Source of the DNA: Myxococcales bacterium FL481
GTDB taxonomy: Bacteria > Myxococcota_A > Polyangia > Nannocystales > Nannocystaceae
DNA: 47,932 nucleotides
Direction of reading: 5' to 3'
Assembly (NCBI GenBank): GCA_006508105.1
Contig: QKPP01000020.1
Coordinates: 1,610-49,541, forward strand
A program made the translations under genes and the position numbers. Under the pieces are notes generated by a model. It searched no databases. It was not told the origin of the DNA and saw only the letters and a list, made by a program, of their open reading frames with translations. Below, in pieces: positions 1-8,916 of the stretch (position 1 is the stretch's first letter; each line of letters begins with the position of its first letter).

Positions 1-110
1 CCGGCCTCCGCCGGAACGACCTCCATGGGCCCGGCCTCCGCCGGAGCGACCTCCATGGGCCCGGTCTCCGCCGGAACGACCTCCATGGGCCCGGCCTCCG
101 CCGGACCCGC
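1..110. repeat. 30-bp tandem repeat coding for a decapeptide
   Basis: Three nearly identical 30-bp units (1-30, 31-60, 61-90) are followed by a diverged fourth. They lie inside the minus-strand reading frame and encode repeats of the form P-M-E-V-(V/A)-P-A-E-(A/T)-G. The array probably continues beyond the left edge. Single-base differences between units change Val to Ala and Ala to Thr while keeping the frame. Confidence 0.85.
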
Positions 111-1562
111 CTCCTCCGGCGCCGTGGCGGCGTCGCTCGCTCGAACGGGCGCTGCCACCTCCACGGTCGCCGCCAGGTCCGATGGGCTCGCTTCGGCGTC
201 GGCAAGTGACTCCGCCGGCAACTCGGCGACCGTGTCATCCGCCGATGCCCCGGCTCCGGTCCAATGCACTGGGGGCGGCGGCGGGCTCGAACGCTGGGGT
301 CGCTCTACGTCCTCCATCGCCGACTCCGTTGCGTCCCACGCTTGTGCCGCGAGTTCTGACGCTTCTTCGGTTCGCGGCGTCGTGGTCGCGAGCGATCCCG
401 CGTGCACGTGATCGTCTGCCGTGCGGCCGCCATCCGTTGGCACATGGATCTCGCCGGACACCGCCACCAAGTCGGCGTTGAGGTGGTCGCCCCGGGACAA
501 GCTGGAGTGGGCGTCTTGTCGCGTCCACACGCCGGTATCCGCGGCCTCGTCCCCGTCCTCGAGGCCGGACACCGCCGGCCTCGACGGCGCGGACTCGCTG
601 TCCACACCCCGAGAATCGGCTCGTCGCCCCGCGCCAACAGCAAACGGCGCCGGGACAGGATCCGGCTGCGTCTGGGTTTCGCTCGGGTCGCTCACCGTGA
701 CGCCACTCGCCCGCGCGTCCGCTTCAGTGGCCGCAGGCGACGGGTCGCCGTCGGCCACGTGCGTCGATGCCTCGTCGTCGCCTGCGTCGACGGCTGGCGC
801 GACGACCGATTCAGGATCGACGACGGTGCCCGCATCATCGGGCCGCAGATCCGAAGCGACCCACGCCTCCGCGGGCTCGTGTTGCTGCGCCTCGAGGCGG
901 CGAACGGGCGACGCAGGGGATGGATCGGGTCGATGCGCTTCGAAGGAGCCCTCGCCCGAGGCGGGGGACGGGTCGGGAACGAGCTCGGCCGCGGCGTCAG
1001 ACGCAGCCGTTGCGCCGGGCTGCGGGCGAGGGCTCGACTCGCTTTCTTCCCAGCGCCGGGCCTCGGCGATCTTGCGTGACCACTCGGCCTCCTCTTGCAC
1101 CTTGAGCTCCGCGACCTTTTGCTCCCACTCCGACTCTTCGCGTGCGCGCTCGTTCGCCAGGCGAATCATGTCCGACTCGCCGTAGCTCGTGGGCTCGGGA
1201 GCCGGAGCGGCCGTCCGGCGAGACCGCTCGGAAACGGCGCGAGCGCGATTGATAGCCGCCCTCCACGTGGCTTCGTCGTTGATCCCGGGACGGCTCTGAG
1301 AAAGCGGGGCATCGCGGTGGACGGGTGCGGCGGGAGCCGCCGCGAACTCGATCTGGCTCGCTTTCGCCGAGCGGGGCGCAACGGGCTCGGAACTTGGGAC
1401 CGTGCCGCCGGGCCACCCCGACATCCTGACCGCCTCCCGCGACGGGCCCGATGCCTCGCCCGTTGAGTCAGCTGGTGCAAACGCGCCTGGTTCCGCTACG
1501 GGAGATTGGTCCGCGTCTCCGCGATTTGCAGAAGAGGAGTTCGTCTTCTCTCGAGAGTCCAT
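1..1562 (-). CDS. Low-complexity charged protein, 5' part (runs off left edge)
   Basis: An open minus-strand frame without a stop runs from an ATG at 1562 to the window edge, about 520 residues. An in-frame stop lies upstream at 1737-1739; a GTG at 1577 is an alternative start. The first 90 residues are Ser/Ala/Pro-rich. A charged, probably helical or coiled-coil segment of about 60 residues follows (around residues 115-180, rich in Glu, Arg, Lys and Trp). The rest is an Ala/Pro/Asp/Glu/Ser-rich tail ending in decapeptide repeats. There is no signal peptide, membrane segment or enzyme motif in the visible part. Composition suggests a flexible linker or scaffold region; a folded domain may lie past the edge. 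I do not recognise the family. The coding call rests on the long open frame and its regular acidic composition; the overlapping plus-strand frames read as Arg/Ser-rich shadows. Confidence 0.6.
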   Translation of the reverse strand, partial: MDSREKTNSSSANRGDADQSPVAEPGAFAPADSTGEASGPSREAVRMSGWPGGTVPSSEPVAPRSAKASQIEFAAAPAAPVHRDAPLSQSRPGINDEATWRAAINRARAVSERSRRTAAPAPEPTSYGESDMIRLANERAREESEWEQKVAELKVQEEAEWSRKIAEARRWEESESSPRPQPGATAASDAAAELVPDPSPASGEGSFEAHRPDPSPASPVRRLEAQQHEPAEAWVASDLRPDDAGTVVDPESVVAPAVDAGDDEASTHVADGDPSPAATEADARASGVTVSDPSETQTQPDPVPAPFAVGAGRRADSRGVDSESAPSRPAVSGLEDGDEAADTGVWTRQDAHSSLSRGDHLNADLVAVSGEIHVPTDGGRTADDHVHAGSLATTTPRTEEASELAAQAWDATESAMEDVERPQRSSPPPPPVHWTGAGASADDTVAELPAESLADAEASPSDLAATVEVAAPVRASDAATAPEEAGPAEAGPMEVVPAETGPMEVAPAEAGPMEVVPAEA

Positions 1563-2455
1563 GATGTTCAGCGTCACTGAGGCAGCAGCCCGCTGGCGGG
1601 CGGCTCGCGAGTGGTGGATAGGGATCGAAGCAAGCGAAGTCGTGGCGACGGCGTCAGCTCGAGCTGGACTTGCGGGCGACAGCGTGGCCCAGTCGGGCCG
1701 ACACCGTGGAATCAGGCCATGAAATGGCCGTCGCGTTCACATCACGAGGCGCCGGGCCGGGGCCCCACGCCACGCCGCATTGAACGTCGCCCAAGCCGTC
1801 CGAGTCAGTCACGGCGGGAGGATAACGGCAAACCCGAAGCAGCGAAACCCGAGCGGGCGGTGGCGATGGCACCGCAACCCGTCGATACGGCGAGGCGAAG
1901 AGTGTCGCGAACGGCCCACCTGCAGTGCAGATCAACGCCGGCGACAACGCCAACTGATGGGGTCGACCTGTGCGGCGAGCGACATGCTGGCATCCCGAGC
2001 CGCAAGTTGTGTAAGCAAATGCACATAGACCGAACCTGGTGAGGACATCGGCCGCACCTCCAGGATCACAGCAACGCTGACGCCGCTCGCTTGGCCGGAG
2101 TGCACAGAACCGAGCAGCGCAACGCCTGCGGACGCGGTCGCATGGCGAGCGCCCGTCTAGCGTCTTGACGCCGGACACGCGTGCGAACGTCGCTCACCGC
2201 GAGGCTCGTCGGTCAACGCCGCCGGCCCGTACGCCCGGTCGGCCACGCAGTTGGCCGACGCTCGACCGCTCCGTGCTCTTACGCGCGGCGCGACGAGCGA
2301 GCCTCTCCCGTTCGAGTCTGACTGTCCGCTCCACTCGCGCGGAGTCGTTGGACACGCGCCAACCCATCCCGTCACAGCCCCCGCCCGGCTCGGTGACGCG
2401 CCACGGTGGGGCGAAGCACCCGTTCACTGGACGGCGCGGAGCCCCGGTCCTGCCT
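1563..2455. other. 893-bp intergenic region, no supported gene
   Basis: Short open frames occur on both strands, but all have Arg/Pro/Ser-rich shadow composition and no recognisable domain or ribosome binding site. I see no tRNA, clear terminator or repeat. It separates the start of the low-complexity gene from the 3' end of the mqn genes. Confidence 0.5.
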
Positions 2456-3322
2456 TCACATCGGGCGCCATGGCGACCCGGCCGAGGCCGGTAAGACCCC
2501 GGCTTCACGTCCGCGCGCCAGGAGACAGTCGACGGCGGCGCGCCCCGTGGACCCCAGCTCTTCCGAGAACGCGTTCACGTACAGCGCGATATGCCGCTCA
2601 CAGACCGATGCCGATAGCTCTTGGGCCAAGCTAGCCACGTACGACCGTGATGCCGCCGGGTGGCAACGAGCATAGGCAATCGATGCCGACAATGCGTGCT
2701 CGAAATCACGGACCAGGCCGGGATCCAGCCGTCGATCGGCGCAGATCACTCCCAGCGGTAGCGGATACCCGGTGTCCTGCTCCCAGTGCTGACCGAGATC
2801 GGCGACGAGTTCGAGCCCCGCGTCAGCGTAGGTGAACCGTCCCTCGTGGATGACGACGCCCGCATCGACGTGCTCGGATGCGACCGCCCCCATGATCGCG
2901 TCGAACCGCATCGGTACGACCTGCACGGATGCTGGAGCAAACAAGCGAAGCAGCAGATACGCAGTCGTATTGAGACCCGGCACGGCCACCCGAGCGCCGG
3001 CGAGTGAGTCGAGGCGGTCGCGAGTCGACTCACTGCGCGTCACGACGAGCGGGCCACAGCCGTGCCCCAGCGCTGCGCCCGAGGCGAGCACGCTATAGCG
3101 ATCCGTGACATGACCCAGCACGCTCACCGATAGCTTCGTGACGGGCAAAGCATCGGCCGGACGGCGAGCGCGTTCGTTCAGCGCCTCGATATCCTCGATG
3201 ACGCAATGAAACGGCAGATCCGGCGCCGGCACGAGGCCGTGCACGAGCGCATGGAACATGAACGTATCGTTGGGACAGCTCGAAAACCCCAGGTCGAAGC
3301 GAGTCAGGGGCGCAGTCGGCAT
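2456..3322 (-). CDS. mqnD: 1,4-dihydroxy-6-naphthoate synthase
   Basis: MqnD converts cyclic dehypoxanthine futalosine to 1,4-dihydroxy-6-naphthoate in the futalosine route to menaquinone. The 288-residue protein has the family's N-terminal signature LGFSSCPNDTF (residues 11-21), a periplasmic-binding-protein-like fold pattern, and the later segments LPVTKLSV and VVIHEGRFTY that line the substrate pocket in MqnA/MqnD proteins. Length is normal. It starts two bases after the stop of mqnB, so the two are almost certainly co-transcribed. The last about 12 residues, rich in Ala, Gly and Pro, are poorly conserved-looking. The SCPNDTF motif and the neighbouring futalosine hydrolase make MqnD much more likely than MqnA or a generic solute-binding protein. 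Confidence 0.95.
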   Translation of the reverse strand: MPTAPLTRFDLGFSSCPNDTFMFHALVHGLVPAPDLPFHCVIEDIEALNERARRPADALPVTKLSVSVLGHVTDRYSVLASGAALGHGCGPLVVTRSESTRDRLDSLAGARVAVPGLNTTAYLLLRLFAPASVQVVPMRFDAIMGAVASEHVDAGVVIHEGRFTYADAGLELVADLGQHWEQDTGYPLPLGVICADRRLDPGLVRDFEHALSASIAYARCHPAASRSYVASLAQELSASVCERHIALYVNAFSEELGSTGRAAVDCLLARGREAGVLPASAGSPWRPM

Positions 3323-3324
3323 CG

Positions 3325-3951
3325 TCAGGCCTTCGAGAGTTGGGTGACGATCGCCGCCGTCAATCGGTCCAAGGCCGCGTCGAACCGCCAGGCCTGCTCG
3401 TCGCGATCACCGGTGTAGTTGCTGATCGCTCGCACCCCGATCCACGGCACGCCCCAGCGCGTGCACACCCACGCAAGGGCCGCGTTCTCCATGGTCTCGA
3501 TCGCGGTACGAGTGCGCTGAGCCAGCGCCTCCGCAGATGCATTCGTACCGCTGCAGCGACTGACCGTGGCCGCCCGCACCACGGGCAGCGACAGGTCCTG
3601 GGCCCAGGCTTGGGTGCGTAGCTGATCGGGCAGGAAGGGCCCGACCGACCCCAAACGCAAGGCATCGAGCGCGACGAAGCCCTGCGGCGTTTCGACGCCC
3701 TCGTCGGCGAGCTGGTCCTCGGCCACCATGCACACATCGCCCACGCTCAGGCCGGCTCCGCGATGGGCCCCCGCCACCCCCAAGAGCACGACGTACTCAC
3801 ATGCCGGACCGCGAAGCAGCCGTTCGGTCAGCCGCGAGGCGGCGGAGGTTTTGCCCACTCCCACCTCGACCAGTTGAACGTCGTGACGGCCGACCAACGC
3901 CGCGGCCACCCCTTCGCCCTCGCGAGGAGCCGCGTACGCTAGCAGTACCAT
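3325..3951 (-). CDS. mqnB: Futalosine hydrolase
   Basis: A nucleoside-phosphorylase-fold protein of 208 residues. MqnB removes hypoxanthine from futalosine to give dehypoxanthine futalosine. Features of the family are visible: VGVGKTSAASRLTE near residues 31-44, the hydrophobic LLGVAGAHRG strand and loop, and the C-terminal ENAALAWVC...GVRAISNYTGDRD region, which contacts the ribose and contains the catalytic Asp. It lies between pdhC (14 bp upstream) and mqnD (2 bp downstream) on the same strand. MTA/SAH nucleosidase is the alternative family, but the mqnD neighbour settles it. Many futalosine-pathway organisms lack MqnB and use adenosine deaminase plus MqnC or MTAN; its presence implies the futalosine rather than the 6-amino-6-deoxyfutalosine variant. 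Confidence 0.92.
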   Translation of the reverse strand: MVLLAYAAPREGEGVAAALVGRHDVQLVEVGVGKTSAASRLTERLLRGPACEYVVLLGVAGAHRGAGLSVGDVCMVAEDQLADEGVETPQGFVALDALRLGSVGPFLPDQLRTQAWAQDLSLPVVRAATVSRCSGTNASAEALAQRTRTAIETMENAALAWVCTRWGVPWIGVRAISNYTGDRDEQAWRFDAALDRLTAAIVTQLSKA

Positions 3952-3965
3952 CGACGCCCCACCGA

Positions 3966-5315
3966 CTACGTGAACAAGCGCATGGGCTCTTCGAGGTAGT
4001 CTCGCAGCGTGGCGAGGAACTGCGCCCCCACGGCACCGTCAACCACCTTGTGATCGCACGACAGCGTGGCTCGCATGCGTCGTCGCACCGTGAGTTCTCC
4101 GTCGACGACCACGGCGCTCGGTTCGACGGCGCCCACCGCCAAGATCGCGCCTTCGCCCGGATTGACCATCGCGGCGAACTCCGAGATGCCGAACATTCCC
4201 AGATTCGACACCGTGAACGTGCTTCCCGTCATTTCCTCGGGGCGCAGCTGGCGTTGCTTCGCGCGCTTGCCTAGTTCTCGGACCTCCATCGAGATCTGCC
4301 GCAGCGTTTTTTGGTCGGCGTACTTGACCACAGGGACGACCAAGCCATCCTCGAGGGCCACCGCGAACCCCAGCACGATATCGCCGTGTTCGACGATCGC
4401 ACCGTCGGTAAACGAGGCATTCACGCGCGGGTTCTCGCGCAAGCTTCGGGCGGCGGCCACGAGCAACAAGTCATTGAACGAGGCCTTGGTCCCCTTGACC
4501 GCGACGTTGAACTCGCCACGAAGCTTGCTCGCGCGCTCCATGTCGATCTCAATCGTCAGATAGAAGTGCGGCACCTGCTGCTGGCTTTGCAGCATGCGCT
4601 TGGCGATCGTGCGACGCATCTGCGAGTGCGCCACGGTCGTCGCCGGACGAGCGACGAACGGGCGACCGTGCTCGTCGACTTCCGCCGCGGGTGTACCCAC
4701 GGGCACGCTGGGCGTGGACAGCACGGCCCCTTCCACGTCGGCCTTGATCACCCGCCCGTTGGGGCCAGAGCCGGGAATCGACGTCAATGGCAGCCCGCGC
4801 TCGCGCGCGAGCCGACGTGCGACGGGAGACGCCGGAACCCGCGACTGCGCCCCTTCGTCCGTCAACTCAGCGGCCGACGTCACCGCCGGTGCGGGCGGCG
4901 AGGACCCGACGACCGGAGCCGGGCTGGCACTCGGTGCCGCGACGTTGGACGGCGGGGCCGCGGCGGCGACGGGGGCCGGTGTGCCAAGGCTCGATGCCTC
5001 GGGCGGATCCGCGGACACGGCTGGTGCCGCCGGGGCTGCTTTGTTCGCGGCCGCGAGCGCGGCTTCGACGTCGTCGCCTTCCGCCCCAAGGACCGCGATC
5101 GGAGCTCCCAGCGGGAGGACCTGCCCCTCTTCGGCGACGAGCTTGAGGACTCGACCGCGGTCGAAGCTCTCAAACTCCATTGTGGCCTTGTCGGTCTCGA
5201 TCTCGGCGATCACCTGGCCACGTTTGACCTGATCACCTTCTTTGATGCGCCACCGGGCGACAACGCCCTCTTCCATGGTGTCACTGAGTCGCGGAAGCTC
5301 GACAACGGTTGCCAT
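3966..5315 (-). CDS. pdhC: Pyruvate dehydrogenase E2 (dihydrolipoamide acetyltransferase)
   Basis: The 449-residue E2 core of the pyruvate dehydrogenase complex transfers acetyl from lipoamide to CoA. Domain order: one N-terminal lipoyl domain with the lipoylated lysine in ETDKATMEFES (Lys43); an Ala/Pro-rich swinging linker (about residues 85-155); a peripheral subunit-binding domain (about 160-200, SPVARRLARERGL...GPNGRVIKADV); then the 2-oxoacid dehydrogenase catalytic domain. The domain ends with the active-site DHKVVDGA motif (His and Asp) close to the C-terminus. It lies 58 bp after pdhB on the same strand, consistent with one pdhABC operon. A branched-chain or acetoin E2 is possible by family, but the paired E1 genes look like pyruvate type. 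Confidence 0.95.
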   Translation of the reverse strand: MATVVELPRLSDTMEEGVVARWRIKEGDQVKRGQVIAEIETDKATMEFESFDRGRVLKLVAEEGQVLPLGAPIAVLGAEGDDVEAALAAANKAAPAAPAVSADPPEASSLGTPAPVAAAAPPSNVAAPSASPAPVVGSSPPAPAVTSAAELTDEGAQSRVPASPVARRLARERGLPLTSIPGSGPNGRVIKADVEGAVLSTPSVPVGTPAAEVDEHGRPFVARPATTVAHSQMRRTIAKRMLQSQQQVPHFYLTIEIDMERASKLRGEFNVAVKGTKASFNDLLLVAAARSLRENPRVNASFTDGAIVEHGDIVLGFAVALEDGLVVPVVKYADQKTLRQISMEVRELGKRAKQRQLRPEEMTGSTFTVSNLGMFGISEFAAMVNPGEGAILAVGAVEPSAVVVDGELTVRRRMRATLSCDHKVVDGAVGAQFLATLRDYLEEPMRLFT

Positions 5316-5373
5316 GTTCGCTGCTACCTCTGGTAGTTCGGTCAGAAAGACGAGATGGACGAAGCCGTTCGAC

Positions 5374-6357
5374 CTACTTGTCGACGTAGGCCACGCGACG
5401 GATGCTGCCGTAGACCCGTTCGGGACTCGGCAAGGTCAGATCCTCGAGGTTCTCGGCGTACGCCATGGGTATGTCGTCGTAGCACTCTTTGAGCACCGGC
5501 GCGTCGAGATGATCAAACACCTCGCACTGCACCCGGTCGGCGATGTGGCTGCCCACGCTGGCGTAGGGCCAGCCGTGGAACGCCACCACGCAGCGATTGG
5601 TCTTGCGGACGCTGGCAAAGATCGCTTCTTCGTCCATGGGGCGGAGGGTCCGCAAGTCGATGACCTCGACATCGATGCCGTCGGCCGCAGCAAGCTCGGC
5701 AGCCTTCAGCGCCACTGGCACGCCCTGCCCCCAGGTCACCAAGGTCACGTCGTTGCCCGCTCGCTTGATGTCGGCCTTGCCGATCGGGATGAGGTACTCC
5801 TCGCTCGGCACCTCGCCGCGCACGGAGTACATCAGCTCGCTTTCGAAGAACACCACGGGGTTGTCGTCGCGAATCGCTGACTTGAGCAGGCCCTTCGCGT
5901 CGTACGGCGTCGCGACCGAGACGACTTTGAGCCCGGGAATTGTACCGTAGATGGCATCGAAAGCTTGGCTGTGGGTGGAGCCCAGCATATGGGCCGCGCC
6001 GTTGGGCCCACGAAACACCATCGGCACTTTGAACTGGCCGCCGGTCATGTGGTGAACCTTCGCCGCGTTGTTGAGGATCTGGTCAAACGCGACCGCCGAG
6101 AAGTTGAAGGTCATGAACTCAACAATCGGACGCAGACCACACATCGCCGCGCCGATGCCGACGCCGGCAAAGCCCGTTTCGACGATCGGCGTGTCCAAGA
6201 TTCGTTGCGCCCCGAACTCCTCCAGCAACCCCTCAGAACACTTGTACGCGCCGTTGTAGTGCCCGACCTCTTCGCCGAGCAAAAACACGTTGTCGTCCCG
6301 ACGCATCTCTTCGCGTATCGCGTCGCGAATGGCTTCTCGAATTTGTAGTGTGGGCAC
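5374..6357 (-). CDS. pdhB: Pyruvate dehydrogenase E1 component, beta subunit
   Basis: A 327-residue transketolase-type beta subunit that forms an alpha2-beta2 E1 with the product of the gene just upstream. It has the standard E1 beta layout: N-terminal REAIRDAIREEM, LLGEEVGHYNGAYKCSEGL, the PNGAAHMLGSTHSQ segment typical of pyruvate E1 beta, and a C-terminal transketolase domain with the VIDLRTLRPMD motif. Its start is two bases beyond the pdhA stop, implying coupled expression. Length is normal. Confidence 0.95.
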   Translation of the reverse strand: MPTLQIREAIRDAIREEMRRDDNVFLLGEEVGHYNGAYKCSEGLLEEFGAQRILDTPIVETGFAGVGIGAAMCGLRPIVEFMTFNFSAVAFDQILNNAAKVHHMTGGQFKVPMVFRGPNGAAHMLGSTHSQAFDAIYGTIPGLKVVSVATPYDAKGLLKSAIRDDNPVVFFESELMYSVRGEVPSEEYLIPIGKADIKRAGNDVTLVTWGQGVPVALKAAELAAADGIDVEVIDLRTLRPMDEEAIFASVRKTNRCVVAFHGWPYASVGSHIADRVQCEVFDHLDAPVLKECYDDIPMAYAENLEDLTLPSPERVYGSIRRVAYVDK

Positions 6358-6359
6358 GG

Positions 6360-7370
6360 CTAGTTCTCGACGTAGATGTTGCGGAAACGGTGCTCGGGAT
6401 CCGGTTGGGGCGATGCGTCGGCGAAGCGGATCGCCGCGTCCATCTCGTCCGAGACGGTGTCGTCGAGCGCCTCCAGCTCGGACTCGGGGATGGCATGACG
6501 CTCAGCCAGGGCAGCTCGCGTCGCCTCGAGCGGGTCTTGAGAACGAAAGGAATCGAGCTCGCCTGGACCGCGGTACTTCGCAGGATCGCTCATGCTGTGA
6601 CCACGGAAACGATAGGTCAGCACTTCGATCAACGTCGCGCCTTCCCCCTTGCGGGCGCGGTCCATCGCTTCCGACACGCGATCGCGCACCTGGAAGGGAT
6701 CGGTCACGACGAACCGATCGGCCGCGATACCGTAGCCCGGGGCCCGCAAGGTGATGTCCTCCACGGGCAAGGTCCGAGACAGCGGGGTGCCCATCGAGTA
6801 GCGGTTGTTTTCCACGACATAGACCACGGGGAGCTTCCACAGCCCCGCGAGCGTCATCGCCTCGTGGGCCGGACCGATGCCCACCGCCCCGTCGCCCAAA
6901 AAGCACAACGTCACGGCGCCGTCTTGCTTGTACTTGGATGCGAACGCATGGCCGGCCGCCACCGGCAGATGGTTGCCGACGATGGCGTAGCCCCCCCAAA
7001 GACCGCGATCGCGGTCGAAAAAGTGCATCGAGCCGCCGACTCCGCCGACGAGCCCGGTCGCTTTCCCGAACATCTCGGCCATGCACTGACCAGGTTCGGA
7101 GCCCAGCGCCAGGGCGAAGCCGTGGTCGCGGTAGGTCGTCACCACCCGGTCCTTGGGGCGCATCGCCAAGGCAGTGCCGACTGCGATGGCTTCCTGCCCG
7201 ATATAGAGATGAAGAAAACCGCTGATTTTGCCCTGTGTGTACGCCCGGGCCGCGGCCTCCTCAAACCGGCGGATCCGCAGCATCTCGCGGTAGGCCGCGA
7301 AACTGGCGTCCTTGTCCGCGCTGGCGAGCGATTCGGGCATCGGCGGTGGTCTTTCAATCGCGGTCGACAT
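6360..7370 (-). CDS. pdhA: Pyruvate dehydrogenase E1 component, alpha subunit
   Basis: A thiamine-diphosphate-dependent decarboxylase subunit of 336 residues and the first gene of the minus-strand pdhABC-mqnBD run. The thiamine-diphosphate/magnesium motif runs from GDG at residues 159-161 to NN at 188-189, the usual roughly 30-residue spacing. The phosphorylation-loop-like YRFRGHSMSDPAKYR segment is present in the C-terminal third, and the substrate-channel segment GVGGSMHFF lies around residue 110. The ATG at 7370 precedes a plausible N-terminus; a 489-bp gap upstream presumably holds the operon promoter. Linking acetyl-CoA supply with quinone synthesis in one transcript is an inference from spacing only. 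Confidence 0.95.
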   Translation of the reverse strand: MSTAIERPPPMPESLASADKDASFAAYREMLRIRRFEEAAARAYTQGKISGFLHLYIGQEAIAVGTALAMRPKDRVVTTYRDHGFALALGSEPGQCMAEMFGKATGLVGGVGGSMHFFDRDRGLWGGYAIVGNHLPVAAGHAFASKYKQDGAVTLCFLGDGAVGIGPAHEAMTLAGLWKLPVVYVVENNRYSMGTPLSRTLPVEDITLRAPGYGIAADRFVVTDPFQVRDRVSEAMDRARKGEGATLIEVLTYRFRGHSMSDPAKYRGPGELDSFRSQDPLEATRAALAERHAIPESELEALDDTVSDEMDAAIRFADASPQPDPEHRFRNIYVEN

Positions 7371-7859
7371 GTCAGGGCTGCGGAGACTAACACAGGGATG
7401 TGAGTTCGCGACCGCGTCGCCCCGGACTCACCGCTGCGTGCACCGCCTTGCGCACCAGTCGAGGCATCTTGACCCGTGGTCGCCGACGCCAAGCCGGTGC
7501 GAAGCGCGTGACGAGCCGAAAACCCGAGGGACGCAGTCGACCGTCGCTGCCCGGGCCCGCCACCAGGCTCGGGCCCGTTGCGTCCGCAGCGATCTCGGAC
7601 GTGGCCCGGCGCCACGGATCGACCGCGGTTCAAGCCCTTACGTCCACGTGACGAAGATGACCGATCCGCCGCCTCGCGCTGCCTGGCACGCCCTCACCGA
7701 AGTCGCGCCGAGATCCGATCGGGTCTTCGCCGACTCGGACCACAGTCAGTGGGACGAGACGCGCGCCGTGCTGCGGCGAGGCCTCACGCGCGAGTTGCGG
7801 TGGACCCCAGCGCGGCCCCCGAAGCGCGACCGGGACGCCTCGCCGTGTAGTATCCCGCC
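7371..7859. other. Divergent intergenic region between pdhA and bioB
   Basis: A 489-bp gap between two divergent genes, so it should contain promoters for both. I see no convincing -35/-10 pair by eye, no BirA-type operator and no supported ORF; the frames present are Arg-rich shadows. Confidence 0.4.
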
Positions 7860-8912
7860 ATGACGCACGGGGAACCGGCACCACCGAACACGTACGCGGA
7901 CCGCATCATCGCGGGAGATCTGGCTGCGCTCGACGAGCGTGCGCTCGAGGGGTTCCTCGCGGGCGCCGGCGACACATCGGACCTGATGGCCGCTGCCGAT
8001 CGGGTTCGGCGTCAACGGTTCGGTGACGAGGTTCACCTGTGCTCCATCGTCAACGCGAAACAAGGCGGGTGCCCGGAGGACTGCGGGTTTTGTTCGCAGT
8101 CGAGGCACGCCAGTACCACAGTCGGTCCCGAGCGGTTCATCGCCCCGCACGAGGCGGTCCACGCGAGTCACAAAGCGCAGACGCAAGGCGCCAGCGCGTT
8201 GGGCTTGGTGACCGCGACGCGTGGACTCGCTGACGATAGCCGGGCGCTGTCCCAAATGGTCGAGGGCATCCGCGCGGTCCGAGAGGCCGGGCACACCGAG
8301 GCGCACGCGTCTTTCGGCTTCGTCAGCGAACCGGCCCTACGCGAACTCGCCGAGGCCGGCCTCACTGAGCTCAACCACAATCTTGAGACCGGACGCAGCT
8401 ACTTCGACCAGATCGTGACCACGCATACCTACGACGAACGCATCGCGACGATCCGAGCGGCCAAACGAGTCGGTCTGCGCACCTGCTGCGGTGGCATCAT
8501 GGGGATGGGCGAGACGCCCCGCCATCGCGCCGAGTTGGCCATGCAACTGCGCGAACTCGACGTCGACGAAGTCCCGATCAACTTCCTCGTCAGCATCGAG
8601 GGCACGCGGCTCGAACGAGTCGAACCCCTCGAACCGCTCGACATGCTGCGCATTGTCGCGAGCTATCGCCTCGCGCTGCCCCGCCAAAACATCTTCATTG
8701 CGGCCGGTCGTCATCATCTCGGCCATCTGCAACCGCTCGTGTTCTCAGCCGGCGCGTCGGGGTTGATGGTCGGAGACTTTCTGACCACCGACAATCGCTC
8801 GGTTCAAGACGACCTCGACATGATCAAACAACTGGGTTTGCGTCCCCGAAACTGTGGCGCCCCGAAGGCGGAGACCAAAGGTGGTCGCCAACGCTTGCCC
8901 GTTGTAGCGTAG
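7860..8912 (+). CDS. bioB: Biotin synthase
   Basis: A radical-SAM enzyme that inserts sulfur into dethiobiotin, 350 residues. The radical-SAM cluster motif CxxxCxxC is at Cys71, Cys75 and Cys78, preceded by SIVNAKQGG, which is diagnostic of BioB. Downstream are the NHNLETGRSYF, TCCGGIMGMGE and NFLVSIEGTRL segments. The second ([2Fe-2S]) cluster ligands fit the cysteines of TCCGG and the conserved Arg near the C-terminus. No other bio gene is adjacent; a PhzF-family gene starts four bases after its stop. Confidence 0.96.
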   Translation: MTHGEPAPPNTYADRIIAGDLAALDERALEGFLAGAGDTSDLMAAADRVRRQRFGDEVHLCSIVNAKQGGCPEDCGFCSQSRHASTTVGPERFIAPHEAVHASHKAQTQGASALGLVTATRGLADDSRALSQMVEGIRAVREAGHTEAHASFGFVSEPALRELAEAGLTELNHNLETGRSYFDQIVTTHTYDERIATIRAAKRVGLRTCCGGIMGMGETPRHRAELAMQLRELDVDEVPINFLVSIEGTRLERVEPLEPLDMLRIVASYRLALPRQNIFIAAGRHHLGHLQPLVFSAGASGLMVGDFLTTDNRSVQDDLDMIKQLGLRPRNCGAPKAETKGGRQRLPVVA

Positions 8913-8916
8913 GCTC

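Noticed and set aside
421-1185. Plus-strand Ser/Ala-rich ORF in the left end
   Set aside because: It is the complement of the minus-strand low-complexity gene, which has a longer open frame and a charged helical segment.
1654-2178. Minus-strand 174-residue ORF
   Set aside because: Arg/Pro/Ser/Cys-rich random composition, no domain and no ribosome binding site.
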